A model generated the notes under the pieces. That model ran no database searches and was not told the origin of the DNA. It worked only from the letters and a program-made list of their open reading frames with translations. A program made the position numbers and the translations under genes. 35,152 bases of DNA, taken from NCBI RefSeq assembly GCF_001634885.1, contig NZ_LWEX01000019.1, forward strand, positions 1-35,152, read 5' to 3'. How positions within the stretch are numbered: position 1 is the first letter of the stretch; every line of letters starts with the position of its first letter. This DNA is from Sulfitobacter sp. HI0040. GTDB lineage: Bacteria; Pseudomonadota; Alphaproteobacteria; Rhodobacterales; Rhodobacteraceae. Of the stretch, positions 25,363 to 34,138 are shown piece after piece.

Positions 25363-25943
25363 GATGCTTGCCTTTCCAGACGCGGGACCGCTTCTTCCAA
25401 CTGCCAGTCCCCCTTGTGGATGCGCAGGATATAGAGCCTGTCCCGCTTGATGCGAAAGGGCGGTGGGCCGTCGAACTGCCAGGCGGTCGCGCAGGCCAGC
25501 AATACCCGCATCGTTCCGATGTGGCAGACAGCCAGCGTATCGCTTTTCAGGCTTTCCGCCCATGGAACAAGGCGATCACGCAGCGTGGCAGGGCTTTCCC
25601 CGCCGGGCGGTGTGAAATTCCACCCCCAGCTTTCCAGATCCCGGTAGCCGCTTTCCGGGTCGGCGCGCAGTGCGGTGCCTTGGCCGCCCTCCCACGCGCC
25701 CCAGTCCATTTCCAGAAGGGCCGGTTCGGTCCGGGGCGCGCGCGCCGTGAGGATTTCGGCAGTTCGCACTGCGCGCGACAGGGGGCTTGAGACAAGATCG
25801 GCCTCATCCCATGGAGCCGGTAAGCGGAGGCTCTTCAGGTGGGCTTCGGCTTCGGGGTCGAGCGGTATGTCCGTTCGCCCCTGAATCCGTCCCTCGCGGT
25901 TCCATGAGGTATGCCCGTGGCGGAGCAACGCGAGACGGATCAT
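25359..25943 (-). CDS. Histidine phosphatase family protein
   Basis: A 194-residue phosphoglycerate mutase-like phosphatase. The phospho-acceptor motif is LLRHGHTSWN (Arg8, His9, Gly10), followed by the second histidine in VCHIGTMR (His141) and the acidic EMDWGAWEG segment. Family members dephosphorylate sugar phosphates or other small phosphates in the cytosol. Placed between glycosyltransferase genes with four-base overlaps on both sides, it probably removes phosphate from a sugar intermediate of the same pathway, which is inference. The start overlaps the stop of the GT4 gene (ATGA at 25940-25943). Confidence 0.9.
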   Translation of the reverse strand: MIRLALLRHGHTSWNREGRIQGRTDIPLDPEAEAHLKSLRLPAPWDEADLVSSPLSRAVRTAEILTARAPRTEPALLEMDWGAWEGGQGTALRADPESGYRDLESWGWNFTPPGGESPATLRDRLVPWAESLKSDTLAVCHIGTMRVLLACATAWQFDGPPPFRIKRDRLYILRIHKGDWQLEEAVPRLERQAS

Positions 25944-27013
25944 GGTGCCACCCCCGCCCGGTGCAATCCGTCAAGCAGGGTTCGGGCTGCGACCGGGCGC
26001 AGGTGATGCCGGGCAATATGGCGTGCAGCCTCTGTGCCCGCGTCATGCCGCGCCTTTGTATCACTCAGCAGGTGTCGCAGCCGTGCGGCAAGACCTGGGG
26101 CGCCAGCCTCCGGGCTGGGATAAGTTCCGGGGGCCAGCACGTCCCGTACGCCGGGCCTGTCCTGTGCGACGACCGGAAGACCCACCGCCTGCGCTTCCAG
26201 ATAGACCATGCCGAAGGCTTCGTTCACGCCCGGCCAGATTAAAAGGGCGGCGTCCGAATAAGCCGCCTGCAAAGCCGTGCCGTCCAATGCGCCCAGAAAC
26301 CGCACGGCATCCCCGAACGGGGCCATGAACCGTTCGACCTGCGGGCGGGCGGGGCCATCCCCCGCGATGTCCAGCCGCCAGCCCGGCTGCAGCTGCTGCA
26401 GCGCTGCGGCGATAAGGTCGTATGACGCCAGCTTGTCGCCCTGACGCATCATGCCCACCGCCAGCATCGGCCCGCTGAGCGCGGAGGGCCGGGGCAACTC
26501 ATCCCGGTCGAGAAAGGGGTGCAGATGCAGGATATGCTGCTGTGGTGGGGCGTCGCGCAGCAGTGCTTCGGCGTCGCGGCGGGTGAAGTGGAAAATCGCC
26601 TGAGCACTGTCCGTGGCATCTTCGGCGCAGCGAGCAAATGCGGCCCAGGGGCCAGCGAGCCGTTTCCGCGCGCGTGTGGATTCGATCTGCACATAAGGAA
26701 TACCGAGCGTGCGGGCCACGCCGGGGCCGAGCAGGTCCGGCGCCTTGTAGTAATTGTGGTAGGTCAGCCAGCCCTGCCACCCCGCTGCGCGCCCTGTCTT
26801 GATCAGGCGGGAGGCTTCCGTTTTCACGGTCTCCATGATCCGGGTCTGTTCGGCAGCGTCGCCCGCGCCATCCCGGCTGCGCAGGCGGCTGACCAGTTCC
26901 ACCTCGACCCCGGCGTATTCGAGAGCGGAGAGAATTCCCCGCGCCATCGTCCTGTCGCCCGAGGGCATCGGGTCGTCCGGCGTTTTCATCGGCGCGTAGA
27001 ATGCCAGCTTCAT
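25940..27013 (-). CDS. Glycosyltransferase family 4 protein
   Basis: A 357-residue GT-B glycosyltransferase. The E-x7-E retaining motif is EAFGMVYLEA (Glu265 and Glu273). Nearby, LDIAGDGPARPQVERF is the usual donor-site strand and loop, and FLGALDGTALQAAYSDAALLIWP precedes the motif (in part). The N-terminal acceptor domain is MKLAFYAPMKTPDDPMPSGDR (in part), as in Roseobacter homologues. No membrane segment is present. The ATG overlaps the stop of the upstream glycosyltransferase (ATGA at 27010-27013). Its sugar specificity cannot be inferred. Confidence 0.88.
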   Translation of the reverse strand: MKLAFYAPMKTPDDPMPSGDRTMARGILSALEYAGVEVELVSRLRSRDGAGDAAEQTRIMETVKTEASRLIKTGRAAGWQGWLTYHNYYKAPDLLGPGVARTLGIPYVQIESTRARKRLAGPWAAFARCAEDATDSAQAIFHFTRRDAEALLRDAPPQQHILHLHPFLDRDELPRPSALSGPMLAVGMMRQGDKLASYDLIAAALQQLQPGWRLDIAGDGPARPQVERFMAPFGDAVRFLGALDGTALQAAYSDAALLIWPGVNEAFGMVYLEAQAVGLPVVAQDRPGVRDVLAPGTYPSPEAGAPGLAARLRHLLSDTKARHDAGTEAARHIARHHLRPVAARTLLDGLHRAGVAP

Positions 27014-28251
27014 GCGGGCCGACGCGCCATCATTGCCCCCAGCCGTTCGCGCAGATGTGCAATGCCGGGCGCCATGACAAAGGAACGGGTCAGCCGCTCA
27101 TGGGCGTTGGCCGCCAGTCTCGGCCCAAGCGCGGGATCGGCGGCGAAGGTCTCTATCGTCCTTGCCAGCGTATCCGGGCTGTCGGGTCGCAGCAGGCCGT
27201 GCACGCCATCCTCGATGAACTCGGGGATGGCGGAGACGGGTGTCGACAGGATCGGCAGCTTTTGGCTCGCGGCCTCCATCAGCACGTTGGGCAGGCCGTC
27301 CCTGTCGCCGTCTTCGGCAATGCGGGAGGGGAGGACGAAAAGATCGGCCTGCCGCATGGCGGCGATCACTTCGGGCTGGTCGCGGGGGCCGTGCCATTCG
27401 ATCCGGTTCGCCACGCCCTTCAGACGGGCACGCTCTTTCAACGTTTCGTCCAAGGGGCCGCCGCCGATATGCACCCAGTGCCAGTCAAGGTCCGGGGAAA
27501 GCAGGGCGAAGGCATCGATCAGATTGTCGAAGCCTTTCTTTTCCACCAGCCGTCCGACGGACATCAGCCGCAGGGGGCTTCCTGCCCTGCGCGGCTTTCG
27601 TTCTGGCGGGGCGGGGAAGCGGGACAGGTCCAGCCCGTGGTAGACCAGATCGACCGGCGTACCGCCCGAAAGCCCGCGCAGGTGCCGGGCCCCGAAGGCG
27701 GTACAGGTGGCCCCGAAGACCGCGCCATGTTCTGCGGATGTGAGCTTTTCTCGCAACTCCCATTCCGGCGATGTCCAGATGTCCTTTGCATGGGCTGAAA
27801 AGGCCCAAGGCAGCCCCCGCAGGATCGCCGCATAGCGGGCGACGGATGCCGGCGTATGCAGGAAATGGGCATAGAGGCCCGCGATATCTTCGCCAAGCTC
27901 ATGGGCGAGCACGCAGGCCTGACCGAAGCGGCGGCGGCGATTGGCCGTGTCGTCGCGGGCCAGATCGGCCTCGAATGCGACCCGGGCCGCGTCATGCCCG
28001 GGCAGGGCGGTCACCGCTTCGCGTGCTCTTGCCACGCGGTCCGGTTCATCGCGCAGATACTCCGGCAGATAGTTCACCCGCGCCTGCAACCTGTCGTGCA
28101 GGGGGTGCGTCTTGGTATCGGTCGGATGGCGCAGCGACCACAGATCGAGGGAGAGGCCAGCCTCTTCCAGCGCCAACAGTTCCTGCGCGATGAAGGTTTC
28201 GGACAGGCGCGGCCAGCCCTTTACTACCACGGCAAGGCGCGTCTTGTTCAC
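27010..28251 (-). CDS. Glycosyltransferase family 4 protein (long form)
   Basis: A 413-residue GT-B enzyme. The N-terminal start VVVKGWPRLSETFIAQELLALE is that of exopolysaccharide-type glycosyltransferases. Donor-site features are LMSVGRLVEKKGFDNLIDAF and the DGLPNVLMEA segment (Asp318 to Glu326), in which Asp replaces the first Glu of the common E-x7-E pair. A likely GTG start at 28249-28251 overlaps the stop of the preceding gene (GTGA), giving the VNKTRLAVVVKG opening; longer frames overlap that gene out of frame. It is the second gene of the cluster. Specificity unknown. Confidence 0.87.
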   Translation of the reverse strand: MNKTRLAVVVKGWPRLSETFIAQELLALEEAGLSLDLWSLRHPTDTKTHPLHDRLQARVNYLPEYLRDEPDRVARAREAVTALPGHDAARVAFEADLARDDTANRRRRFGQACVLAHELGEDIAGLYAHFLHTPASVARYAAILRGLPWAFSAHAKDIWTSPEWELREKLTSAEHGAVFGATCTAFGARHLRGLSGGTPVDLVYHGLDLSRFPAPPERKPRRAGSPLRLMSVGRLVEKKGFDNLIDAFALLSPDLDWHWVHIGGGPLDETLKERARLKGVANRIEWHGPRDQPEVIAAMRQADLFVLPSRIAEDGDRDGLPNVLMEAASQKLPILSTPVSAIPEFIEDGVHGLLRPDSPDTLARTIETFAADPALGPRLAANAHERLTRSFVMAPGIAHLRERLGAMMARRPA

Positions 28252-29456
28252 GACAGGGTTCCGTTCATGAGCGCTTCGGCCCGCGCTGTGACCGCATCCA
28301 GCCCGTCGAGAAGCCCGTTTGCCCCCGCTTCGGAAGGCAGGCGCTGTTCCGGCAGGGCCCGTATGGCCGCGATCATCGAGGCTGGTGTAAGCCCGTCGCG
28401 GGTTTCGTCCAGCATCCGCACCAGACCCAGCTGCTCGGCCCGGCTCGCCCTTATCCATTGTTCCAGACGGGGCACGGTACGCGGGACGATCACCGCACGC
28501 TTGTCGAAGGAAAGCACCTCGCAGAAGGTGTTGTACCCTCCCATGCAAACGACACCCTCCGCCCCGGCGAACAGTGCTTCCATGCGGCTGTCGAACCCGA
28601 CGGAGCGGACGCGCCCGCCGAGCCTGTCCACGCGTGCATCGAATTCCTCTCTCACCTCGCCTGACAGGAATGGGCCGTAGACGAGCAGCGCATCGGGCGA
28701 CAGGGTCAGGTCCTGTTCATAGGCGTCAAGCACGAGCGACACCATCGCGGCACCATCACCGCCGCCCCCGGGGGTCACGAGGACATAGGGGCTGTCGGGC
28801 ACTTCGCCTGTGTCGACCTCTTGCCGGCGCAGGTAGCCCGTCCAATGCATCCGCGCCCGCGTCTCGGGGGCCAACGGCAGGCCTTCGGTCGGGTCATGCA
28901 CGTCCCGTACGCCATAGACCCAAAGTTCATCGTAAAGTTTGTCGGCTGCCGTCACCGCCCCTTTGCGGTGCCATTCCGCGGCCAGAACCTCCGGCTCATC
29001 CAGCACGTCCCGTAGGCCCAGCACCGTCCGTGTCCGCCCGCGGATGCGCAGCCATTCCAGCGTGGGGAGCAACTCCCCCCGAAAGCCGGTGGGTTCCTTG
29101 TCGACGATCAGCAGATCGGGTTCGTATTGTTCGATAGCGGTCTGGATCAGCCCCGCCCGCAGCGATGTGGTATCGTCGATATCAAGGCCGAGCGTCTGGC
29201 TGACATAGCTGCCATCGGTCAGTTTCGTGACGCCCGGAAGGCGGATGTGATCGACGCGCTCGGGAAAGGTGAACCGCCCGGCCACCGGGGAGCCCGTCAG
29301 GATGATAGCGGATGTCGTGTCATCCTGCGCGGTCAGAGCCGTGGCGAGGGTGCGGGACCGGCGCAGATGCCCAAGACCGAACGTATCGTGGCTGTAGAAC
29401 ATGACCCTGCGGCGTGCCGAGCCGTCCGTTCCCTGCCTCGACCCCCATCGTCCCAT
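28248..29456 (-). CDS. MurG-like glycosyltransferase, first gene of the glycan cluster
   Basis: A 402-residue GT-B protein. The opening RRRVMFYSHDTFGLGHLRRS carries the GLGHLRR loop (29-33). The C-terminal half has VTPGGGGDG and the MGGYNTFCEV loop (305-314), paralogous to CGYNT in the fifth gene. AAGGA lies seven bases before the ATG at 29454-29456, which I use; the TTG seven codons upstream is weaker. The next six genes follow with four-base overlaps, so this promoter probably drives the whole set. The adjacent gene (mechanosensitive channel) is divergent, leaving 192 bases between. Donor and acceptor unknown. Confidence 0.87.
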   Translation of the reverse strand: MGRWGSRQGTDGSARRRVMFYSHDTFGLGHLRRSRTLATALTAQDDTTSAIILTGSPVAGRFTFPERVDHIRLPGVTKLTDGSYVSQTLGLDIDDTTSLRAGLIQTAIEQYEPDLLIVDKEPTGFRGELLPTLEWLRIRGRTRTVLGLRDVLDEPEVLAAEWHRKGAVTAADKLYDELWVYGVRDVHDPTEGLPLAPETRARMHWTGYLRRQEVDTGEVPDSPYVLVTPGGGGDGAAMVSLVLDAYEQDLTLSPDALLVYGPFLSGEVREEFDARVDRLGGRVRSVGFDSRMEALFAGAEGVVCMGGYNTFCEVLSFDKRAVIVPRTVPRLEQWIRASRAEQLGLVRMLDETRDGLTPASMIAAIRALPEQRLPSEAGANGLLDGLDAVTARAEALMNGTLS

Positions 29457-29648
29457 CTGCCGGTCCTTTTCGTGCAACTATGTGGTGTTTGGCCGGGGCC
29501 GGCGCGCGGGATTTTTCCCGTTGATTTCTGTTTAATGGGTTCGGGCCCTCGGGGCAAACCTCCAATCGCCGGGTGCGGGAAAACAGGCTCCAATTGCAAT
29601 GTGGCAGGGGGTGACTTAGCCTGACGCAACATTTTGTAGCGGGGCCTC

Positions 29649-32075
29649 ATGCGCATCATCTATTTTCTTTGCGTAGCAGTCGCCCTTTTTCTGGGTCTTT
29701 CGGTGCAGTCGGCCAAGGCGCAGGGGCTGACCGCACTGCTGCCGGGGGCCTCGACTTCGACGGAAGAAACCGCTGATGCACCCCCCCCCGCCACCATAGA
29801 AGAAGTCATGCGCGAAGCTGCCCGCAACGGGATCGGCATTCTGGTCATCGATGCCGAGGGCAACCTGCGGCCCCCCGCCACCCCGCCCGAGGGGGCGGTG
29901 CCGCTGGATGAGGTGGTACAGGAACACTCCGCCCTCATGAACCTGCAGGACAGGGCGACCCGGTTCCGGGCGGCCCTGTTGGAGCGGCTGGTGGACCTGC
30001 CCAACGCTTTCAACGAAGTGCTCTATATCCTGCGTGCCGCATCGCCTGATGGCACGCTCTGGGTTTTCGCCAAGACATTGCTCCTGAGCCTGTTGATGCT
30101 TTCCATCGGGGTGATCGCGGAACGGGAGATCTTTGCCAAGCGCATTGCGCGCAAACGTGTGCTCGCCCGGGTGAAAGAGAATCCGCAGGGTTATTCGGAG
30201 AAAATGCCCTTTCTGCTTTACCGGTTCATGCTCAGTGTTGTGGGGATCATCGTTTCCATGGTTGTGGCCTATATCGTCGGCTACAGCATTTTCGGCACGC
30301 TCGAGGATACGGCGATCCAGTTCACCGTCACGCTGATCAACATCGGCTATTTCATCTGCCGCTTCGTCGCGAGCCTGTGGCGCATGATCCTGTCGCCCTA
30401 CCTGTCGCAATACCGGATCCCGGCGCTCAGTGACCGCGACGCGACGCGACTGCACCGGTGGCTTTGGATGCTGGCCACCTTCGACGTCTGCGCGATCCTG
30501 TTCGGGATCTGGATCGGTGAGCTGGGCCTGAACTACGATGTCTACGCCTTCCTCGCCTCCATGCTGTCGGCGGGGATCGTGCTGATGAACATCTTGCTGG
30601 TACTGGTCAACCGCCGGGCAATTTCGGGGGCCTTGCAGAACGGTAGGCCAATGGAAGAGTGCAGCCTGGTGACCCGGACGCTGGTGCGCATCTGGGCGCC
30701 GACGGTGATCATCTACGTCCTGTTCGCGTGGGTGGAGCTGACCTACGACCTGGTGCTGGCGAACCCCAGTTCCATACCGCTCATCGCCGGGGCCTATGGC
30801 ATCCTTGTTTCGATCATCGTCGTCTACGGCGGCATTAGCTATGTGATCGAACGGTATTTTTCCCGCGCCCGGACGCTGCGGCGGCTCAATGCGCAGCGCG
30901 AAGAGGCGCTGGCCCGCAAGGCTGAAGAGCAAGGCCTTGCCGACGCTGCATCGGGTCCCCCGCCCGAAGGAGCGGCGCCCGACCCGCAGGCGGCCCGCCT
31001 GTCACAGGGCCAGCGACATTCCCTGAACAGTTTCGAGGCGCTGGCCCGGCGGGTGGCCGGTATCCTTGCCTTTGTCGCGGGGGCCTATGCCTTCTTCTAT
31101 ATCTGGGACAACGAAAGCGCCCGCATGGCCGAAAGCTACGCGGACCGGCTGCTCGATATCCTCGTGATCGTGTTCATCGGCTACGTTGTCTACCATGCTT
31201 TCCGCATCTGGATCGACAGCAAGATCGAGGAAGAGATCGGCGACCTTGAGGAACCGGAGCCGGGGGACGAGGGGGGCGGCTCCTCCGCGACCCGTCTGGC
31301 GACATTGCTGCCGTTGTTTCGCAACGTGGTGCTGATCGTGGTGGTGGTGACCATCCTGCTCATCGTGCTGATGGAAATCGGGGTCAATGTGGGCCCGCTC
31401 TTCGCCGGGGCAGGTATCGTGGGCATCGCCATCGGCTTTGGCAGCCAAGCACTCGTGCGCGACATCTTCGCCGGTGCGTTCTTTCTGTTCGACGATGCTT
31501 TCCGCAAGGGCGAATACCTCGATGTGGGCGGGGTGAAGGGAACGGTGGAAAAGATCTCCGTCCGGTCTTTCCAGTTGCGTCACCATCTGGGCTATCTGCA
31601 CACGATTCCGTTTGGTGAACTGCAGGTTATGACCAACTTTTCACGCGACTGGGTCATGATGAAGCTGCCCCTGCGCGTCACCTATGACACCGACGTTGAA
31701 AAGGTGCGCAAGCTGATCAAGAAGCTCGGGCAGGAATTGCTGGACGATCCGGTGATCGGAGAGAATTTCATCCAGCCGCTCAAGTCACAGGGTGTGATCG
31801 AAATGCAGGACAGCGCCATGATCATCCGTGTAAAGTTCATGACCAAACCCGGCGATCAATGGCTGGTGCGCAAGCGTGTATACGAAGAGATCCGCGCCCT
31901 GTTCGAGCGCGAGGGCATCCGTTTCGCGCATCGCGAAGTCACGGTGCGGCTGGCGGACGGCAAACTGGAAGAGCTGAGCGAAGAGCAAAAGCGCGCGGTG
32001 ACGGCTGCGGCGCAGGCATCATTTGAACAGGAGGAAGCGGAAGAGCCGGAAGGCCCGGTGGGGGATGACCGCTGA
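29649..32075 (+). CDS. Large MscS-family mechanosensitive channel
   Basis: An 808-residue membrane protein with a signal peptide (cleavage after QSAKAQ, about residue 25). A periplasmic N-terminal part to about 120 and several membrane helices (near 135-155, 190-215, 225-245, 275-320, 350-400 and 480-530) come next, with a polar loop at about 415-455. The MscS core is near 560-760: the pore helix GIAIGFGSQALVRDIFAGAFFLF and the beta domain GEYLDVGGVKGTVEKISVRS (the first given in part). It would release ions under membrane tension. A coiled-coil, acidic tail ends the protein. Similar long MscS proteins occur in alphaproteobacteria. Confidence 0.92.
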   Translation: MRIIYFLCVAVALFLGLSVQSAKAQGLTALLPGASTSTEETADAPPPATIEEVMREAARNGIGILVIDAEGNLRPPATPPEGAVPLDEVVQEHSALMNLQDRATRFRAALLERLVDLPNAFNEVLYILRAASPDGTLWVFAKTLLLSLLMLSIGVIAEREIFAKRIARKRVLARVKENPQGYSEKMPFLLYRFMLSVVGIIVSMVVAYIVGYSIFGTLEDTAIQFTVTLINIGYFICRFVASLWRMILSPYLSQYRIPALSDRDATRLHRWLWMLATFDVCAILFGIWIGELGLNYDVYAFLASMLSAGIVLMNILLVLVNRRAISGALQNGRPMEECSLVTRTLVRIWAPTVIIYVLFAWVELTYDLVLANPSSIPLIAGAYGILVSIIVVYGGISYVIERYFSRARTLRRLNAQREEALARKAEEQGLADAASGPPPEGAAPDPQAARLSQGQRHSLNSFEALARRVAGILAFVAGAYAFFYIWDNESARMAESYADRLLDILVIVFIGYVVYHAFRIWIDSKIEEEIGDLEEPEPGDEGGGSSATRLATLLPLFRNVVLIVVVVTILLIVLMEIGVNVGPLFAGAGIVGIAIGFGSQALVRDIFAGAFFLFDDAFRKGEYLDVGGVKGTVEKISVRSFQLRHHLGYLHTIPFGELQVMTNFSRDWVMMKLPLRVTYDTDVEKVRKLIKKLGQELLDDPVIGENFIQPLKSQGVIEMQDSAMIIRVKFMTKPGDQWLVRKRVYEEIRALFEREGIRFAHREVTVRLADGKLEELSEEQKRAVTAAAQASFEQEEAEEPEGPVGDDR

Positions 32076-32143
32076 CGCGGTTGAAGGGCGGGGGGGCAGA
32101 GCTATCTGCGGAGCAGGTTATTTCACAGCAAGGAGACAGTCGC

Positions 32144-32920
32144 ATGTCTATTTCCCGCCGCCAGTTCTTCGTCACCTCCGCCGCCGCCGGTGGCGTCGTG
32201 ACGCTTCTGCCTTATGCAGCCCTTGCCGCCGCACATACCGGCAACACGTTCGAGACCGATGCCGGCGAGGTCACGGTTCATCCCGTCGATCATGCGTCTT
32301 TCGTGATGGAAACTCCGAAGGGCACGATCCATGTGGACCCGGTGGGCGACGCGGAAAACTACGCCGATTTTCCGAAACCCGATCTGATCCTGATCACCCA
32401 CGAGCACGGCGATCACTACAATGCCGATACGCTGAACGCGCTGATCGGAGAGGATACGCAGCTTCTGACCAACCCGGCGGTCTTTGCCATGCTGCCCGAA
32501 GACCTGAAGGCCAAGGCCACAGAGGTCGCCAACGGCGGTACCCATACATGGAACGATCTGATGATCGAGGCGATCCCAGCCTACAACATCACCGAAGACC
32601 GCAAGAAGTTTCACCCCGAAGGCCGGGACAACGGATACGTGCTGAATTTCGAGGGCTTCCGGGTCTATGTGTCGGGCGATACCGAAGACACGCCCGAAAT
32701 GCGCGACCTCAGCAATATCGACCTTGCCTTCGTCTGCATGAACCTGCCGTTCACCATGGATGCCCGGGCGGCGGCTTCCGCAGTGGCGGAGTTCAAACCT
32801 ACTTACGTCTACCCCTACCATTATCGCGGTCGCGACGGCGGCACCCAGAACCCCGAAGAGTTCGCCAAGATGGTCGGCACGGATGTCGAGGTGAAATTTG
32901 GCGATTGGTACGACGAATGA
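32144..32920 (+). CDS. MBL-fold metallo-hydrolase (UlaG-like) with Tat signal
   Basis: A 258-residue metallo-beta-lactamase-fold protein. The start MSISRRQFFVTSAAAGG is a twin-arginine signal with a hydrophobic stretch to about 30, so export to the periplasm is expected. The metal motif is THEHGDH (His86, His88, Asp90, His91), with Asp179 in VSGDTED and His226 in YPYHYRG. The UlaG-like family includes L-ascorbate-6-P lactonases and many proteins of unknown substrate, most of them cytosolic. AAGGAG precedes the ATG at 32144. A GC hairpin follows. Substrate unknown. Confidence 0.88.
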   Translation: MSISRRQFFVTSAAAGGVVTLLPYAALAAAHTGNTFETDAGEVTVHPVDHASFVMETPKGTIHVDPVGDAENYADFPKPDLILITHEHGDHYNADTLNALIGEDTQLLTNPAVFAMLPEDLKAKATEVANGGTHTWNDLMIEAIPAYNITEDRKKFHPEGRDNGYVLNFEGFRVYVSGDTEDTPEMRDLSNIDLAFVCMNLPFTMDARAAASAVAEFKPTYVYPYHYRGRDGGTQNPEEFAKMVGTDVEVKFGDWYDE

Positions 32921-32924
32921 GGTA

Positions 32925-32941
32925 GGGCAGGGGGGCTGCCC
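32925..32941. terminator. Hairpin between convergent genes
   Basis: GGGCAG (32925-32930) and CTGCCC (32936-32941) form a 6-bp stem with a GGGGG loop just after the MBL gene. A short T-run (TTTT) comes about ten bases later. It separates the plus-strand gene from the convergent permease gene. Confidence 0.5.
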
Positions 32942-32983
32942 CCACCGGGATTTTAACCCATTTGGAACCCGAACTGCGCTCTT

Positions 32984-34138
32984 TCAGGACTTATAGGGGT
33001 CGAGCGAGCTGCGAAGACCATCGCCTAGGAAATTGAAGGCGAGGACCACGACGATGATGGGGAGCATCGGAATGGCTGTCCACCAGTAGATCTCGATACT
33101 TGCGAGGTTCTGCGCGTCGTTCAGCATCACGCCCCAGCTGACCGCGGGGGCCCGCAGGCCGAGGCCCAGGAAAGATAGCGCCGTTTCGCCGAGGATCATC
33201 GCGGGGATCGACAATGTGGCACTGGCGATCAGGTGCGACATGAAGTTGGGCAGCATGTGTCGGCGGATCACCCGGCCCGGGCGCGCGCCCATCATTTCCG
33301 CGGCGCGCACGTATTCCTCCTCTCGCAGGCTCAGGAACTTGGCACGTACCGCGCGGGCCAGGCCCGGCCAATCGAGCACGCCGAGGATCACGGATATGAT
33401 GAAAAAGACCGCGACCGGCCCCCAGTTTGACGGGACCGCCGCCGAAAGGGCCAGCCACAGGGGGAGTTCGGGCAGCGAGCGCAGGATTTCGATGGCGCGG
33501 TTCACGATCCAGTCCGTCTTGCCGCCGAAATAGCCGGCGATCGCGCCGAAGAAGATCCCGAGTGCGAAAGAGACGGTGATACCGATGATCCCCACCGTCA
33601 GCGACAGTTGCGCGCCGTAGAGTATGCGGCTGAAGACATCGCGGCCCAACCTGTCCGACCCCCAGAGGAACACGGTCGCGCCCTCTGGCGCGCAAAACAG
33701 GTGGGTGGTGCTGGGTAGAAGTCCGAAGAGCCGGTATTCGGCCCCTTCGCAGAAGAATTCCAGCGGCAGCGGTCGGCTCTCGTCTGTTTCATAGACCCAG
33801 CGATAGTTGACCAGGTCCGCGGTGCCGATGGTGGGGTAGACATGCGGTCCGACGAACTCGCCGTCGTGCCAGAACTCGATCGATTGCGGCGGTGCATAGA
33901 GGTGGTCGGCATTGCGCTCGTTCGCACCGTAGGGTGCGATGAAACCGGCAATGGGGAGCATGAGGTAACACAAAAGCAGGAACGCGCCGGAAAGGAGCGC
34001 CAGCCGGTGGCGGCGAAACTTCCGCCACATCAGCCGGGTCACGGAGGCATCGAGCCGTGGATCGGGCGGGGCGGCGGCGTCGGGCGTATCGGTCCATGGT
34101 GTCGTATCGACGAAGCGGTTCGAGGGCTGCGTGCTCAT
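32984..34138 (-). CDS. ABC importer permease, DppC/OppC family
   Basis: A 384-residue inner-membrane permease of the peptide/oligosaccharide type. It has an N-terminal cytosolic stretch, a membrane helix at about 47-69, then an extended periplasmic insert (about 70-160) as in YejE-like permeases, and five further helices. The ATPase-contact EAA loop is AAEMMGARPGRVIRRHMLPN. The C terminus is LGDGLRSSLDPYKS. It pairs with the upstream DppB-type permease, whose stop overlaps its ATG (ATGA at 34135-34138). The ATP-binding and solute-binding genes are outside the window, so the transported substrate is unknown. Confidence 0.9.
   Translation of the reverse strand: MSTQPSNRFVDTTPWTDTPDAAAPPDPRLDASVTRLMWRKFRRHRLALLSGAFLLLCYLMLPIAGFIAPYGANERNADHLYAPPQSIEFWHDGEFVGPHVYPTIGTADLVNYRWVYETDESRPLPLEFFCEGAEYRLFGLLPSTTHLFCAPEGATVFLWGSDRLGRDVFSRILYGAQLSLTVGIIGITVSFALGIFFGAIAGYFGGKTDWIVNRAIEILRSLPELPLWLALSAAVPSNWGPVAVFFIISVILGVLDWPGLARAVRAKFLSLREEEYVRAAEMMGARPGRVIRRHMLPNFMSHLIASATLSIPAMILGETALSFLGLGLRAPAVSWGVMLNDAQNLASIEIYWWTAIPMLPIIVVVLAFNFLGDGLRSSLDPYKS

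Noticed and set aside
29616-30932. 438-codon open frame on the minus strand opposite the MscS gene
   Set aside because: It lies wholly antisense to a gene with clear homology, has no ribosome site and its product has the His/Asp/Arg-rich composition typical of a high-GC shadow frame.
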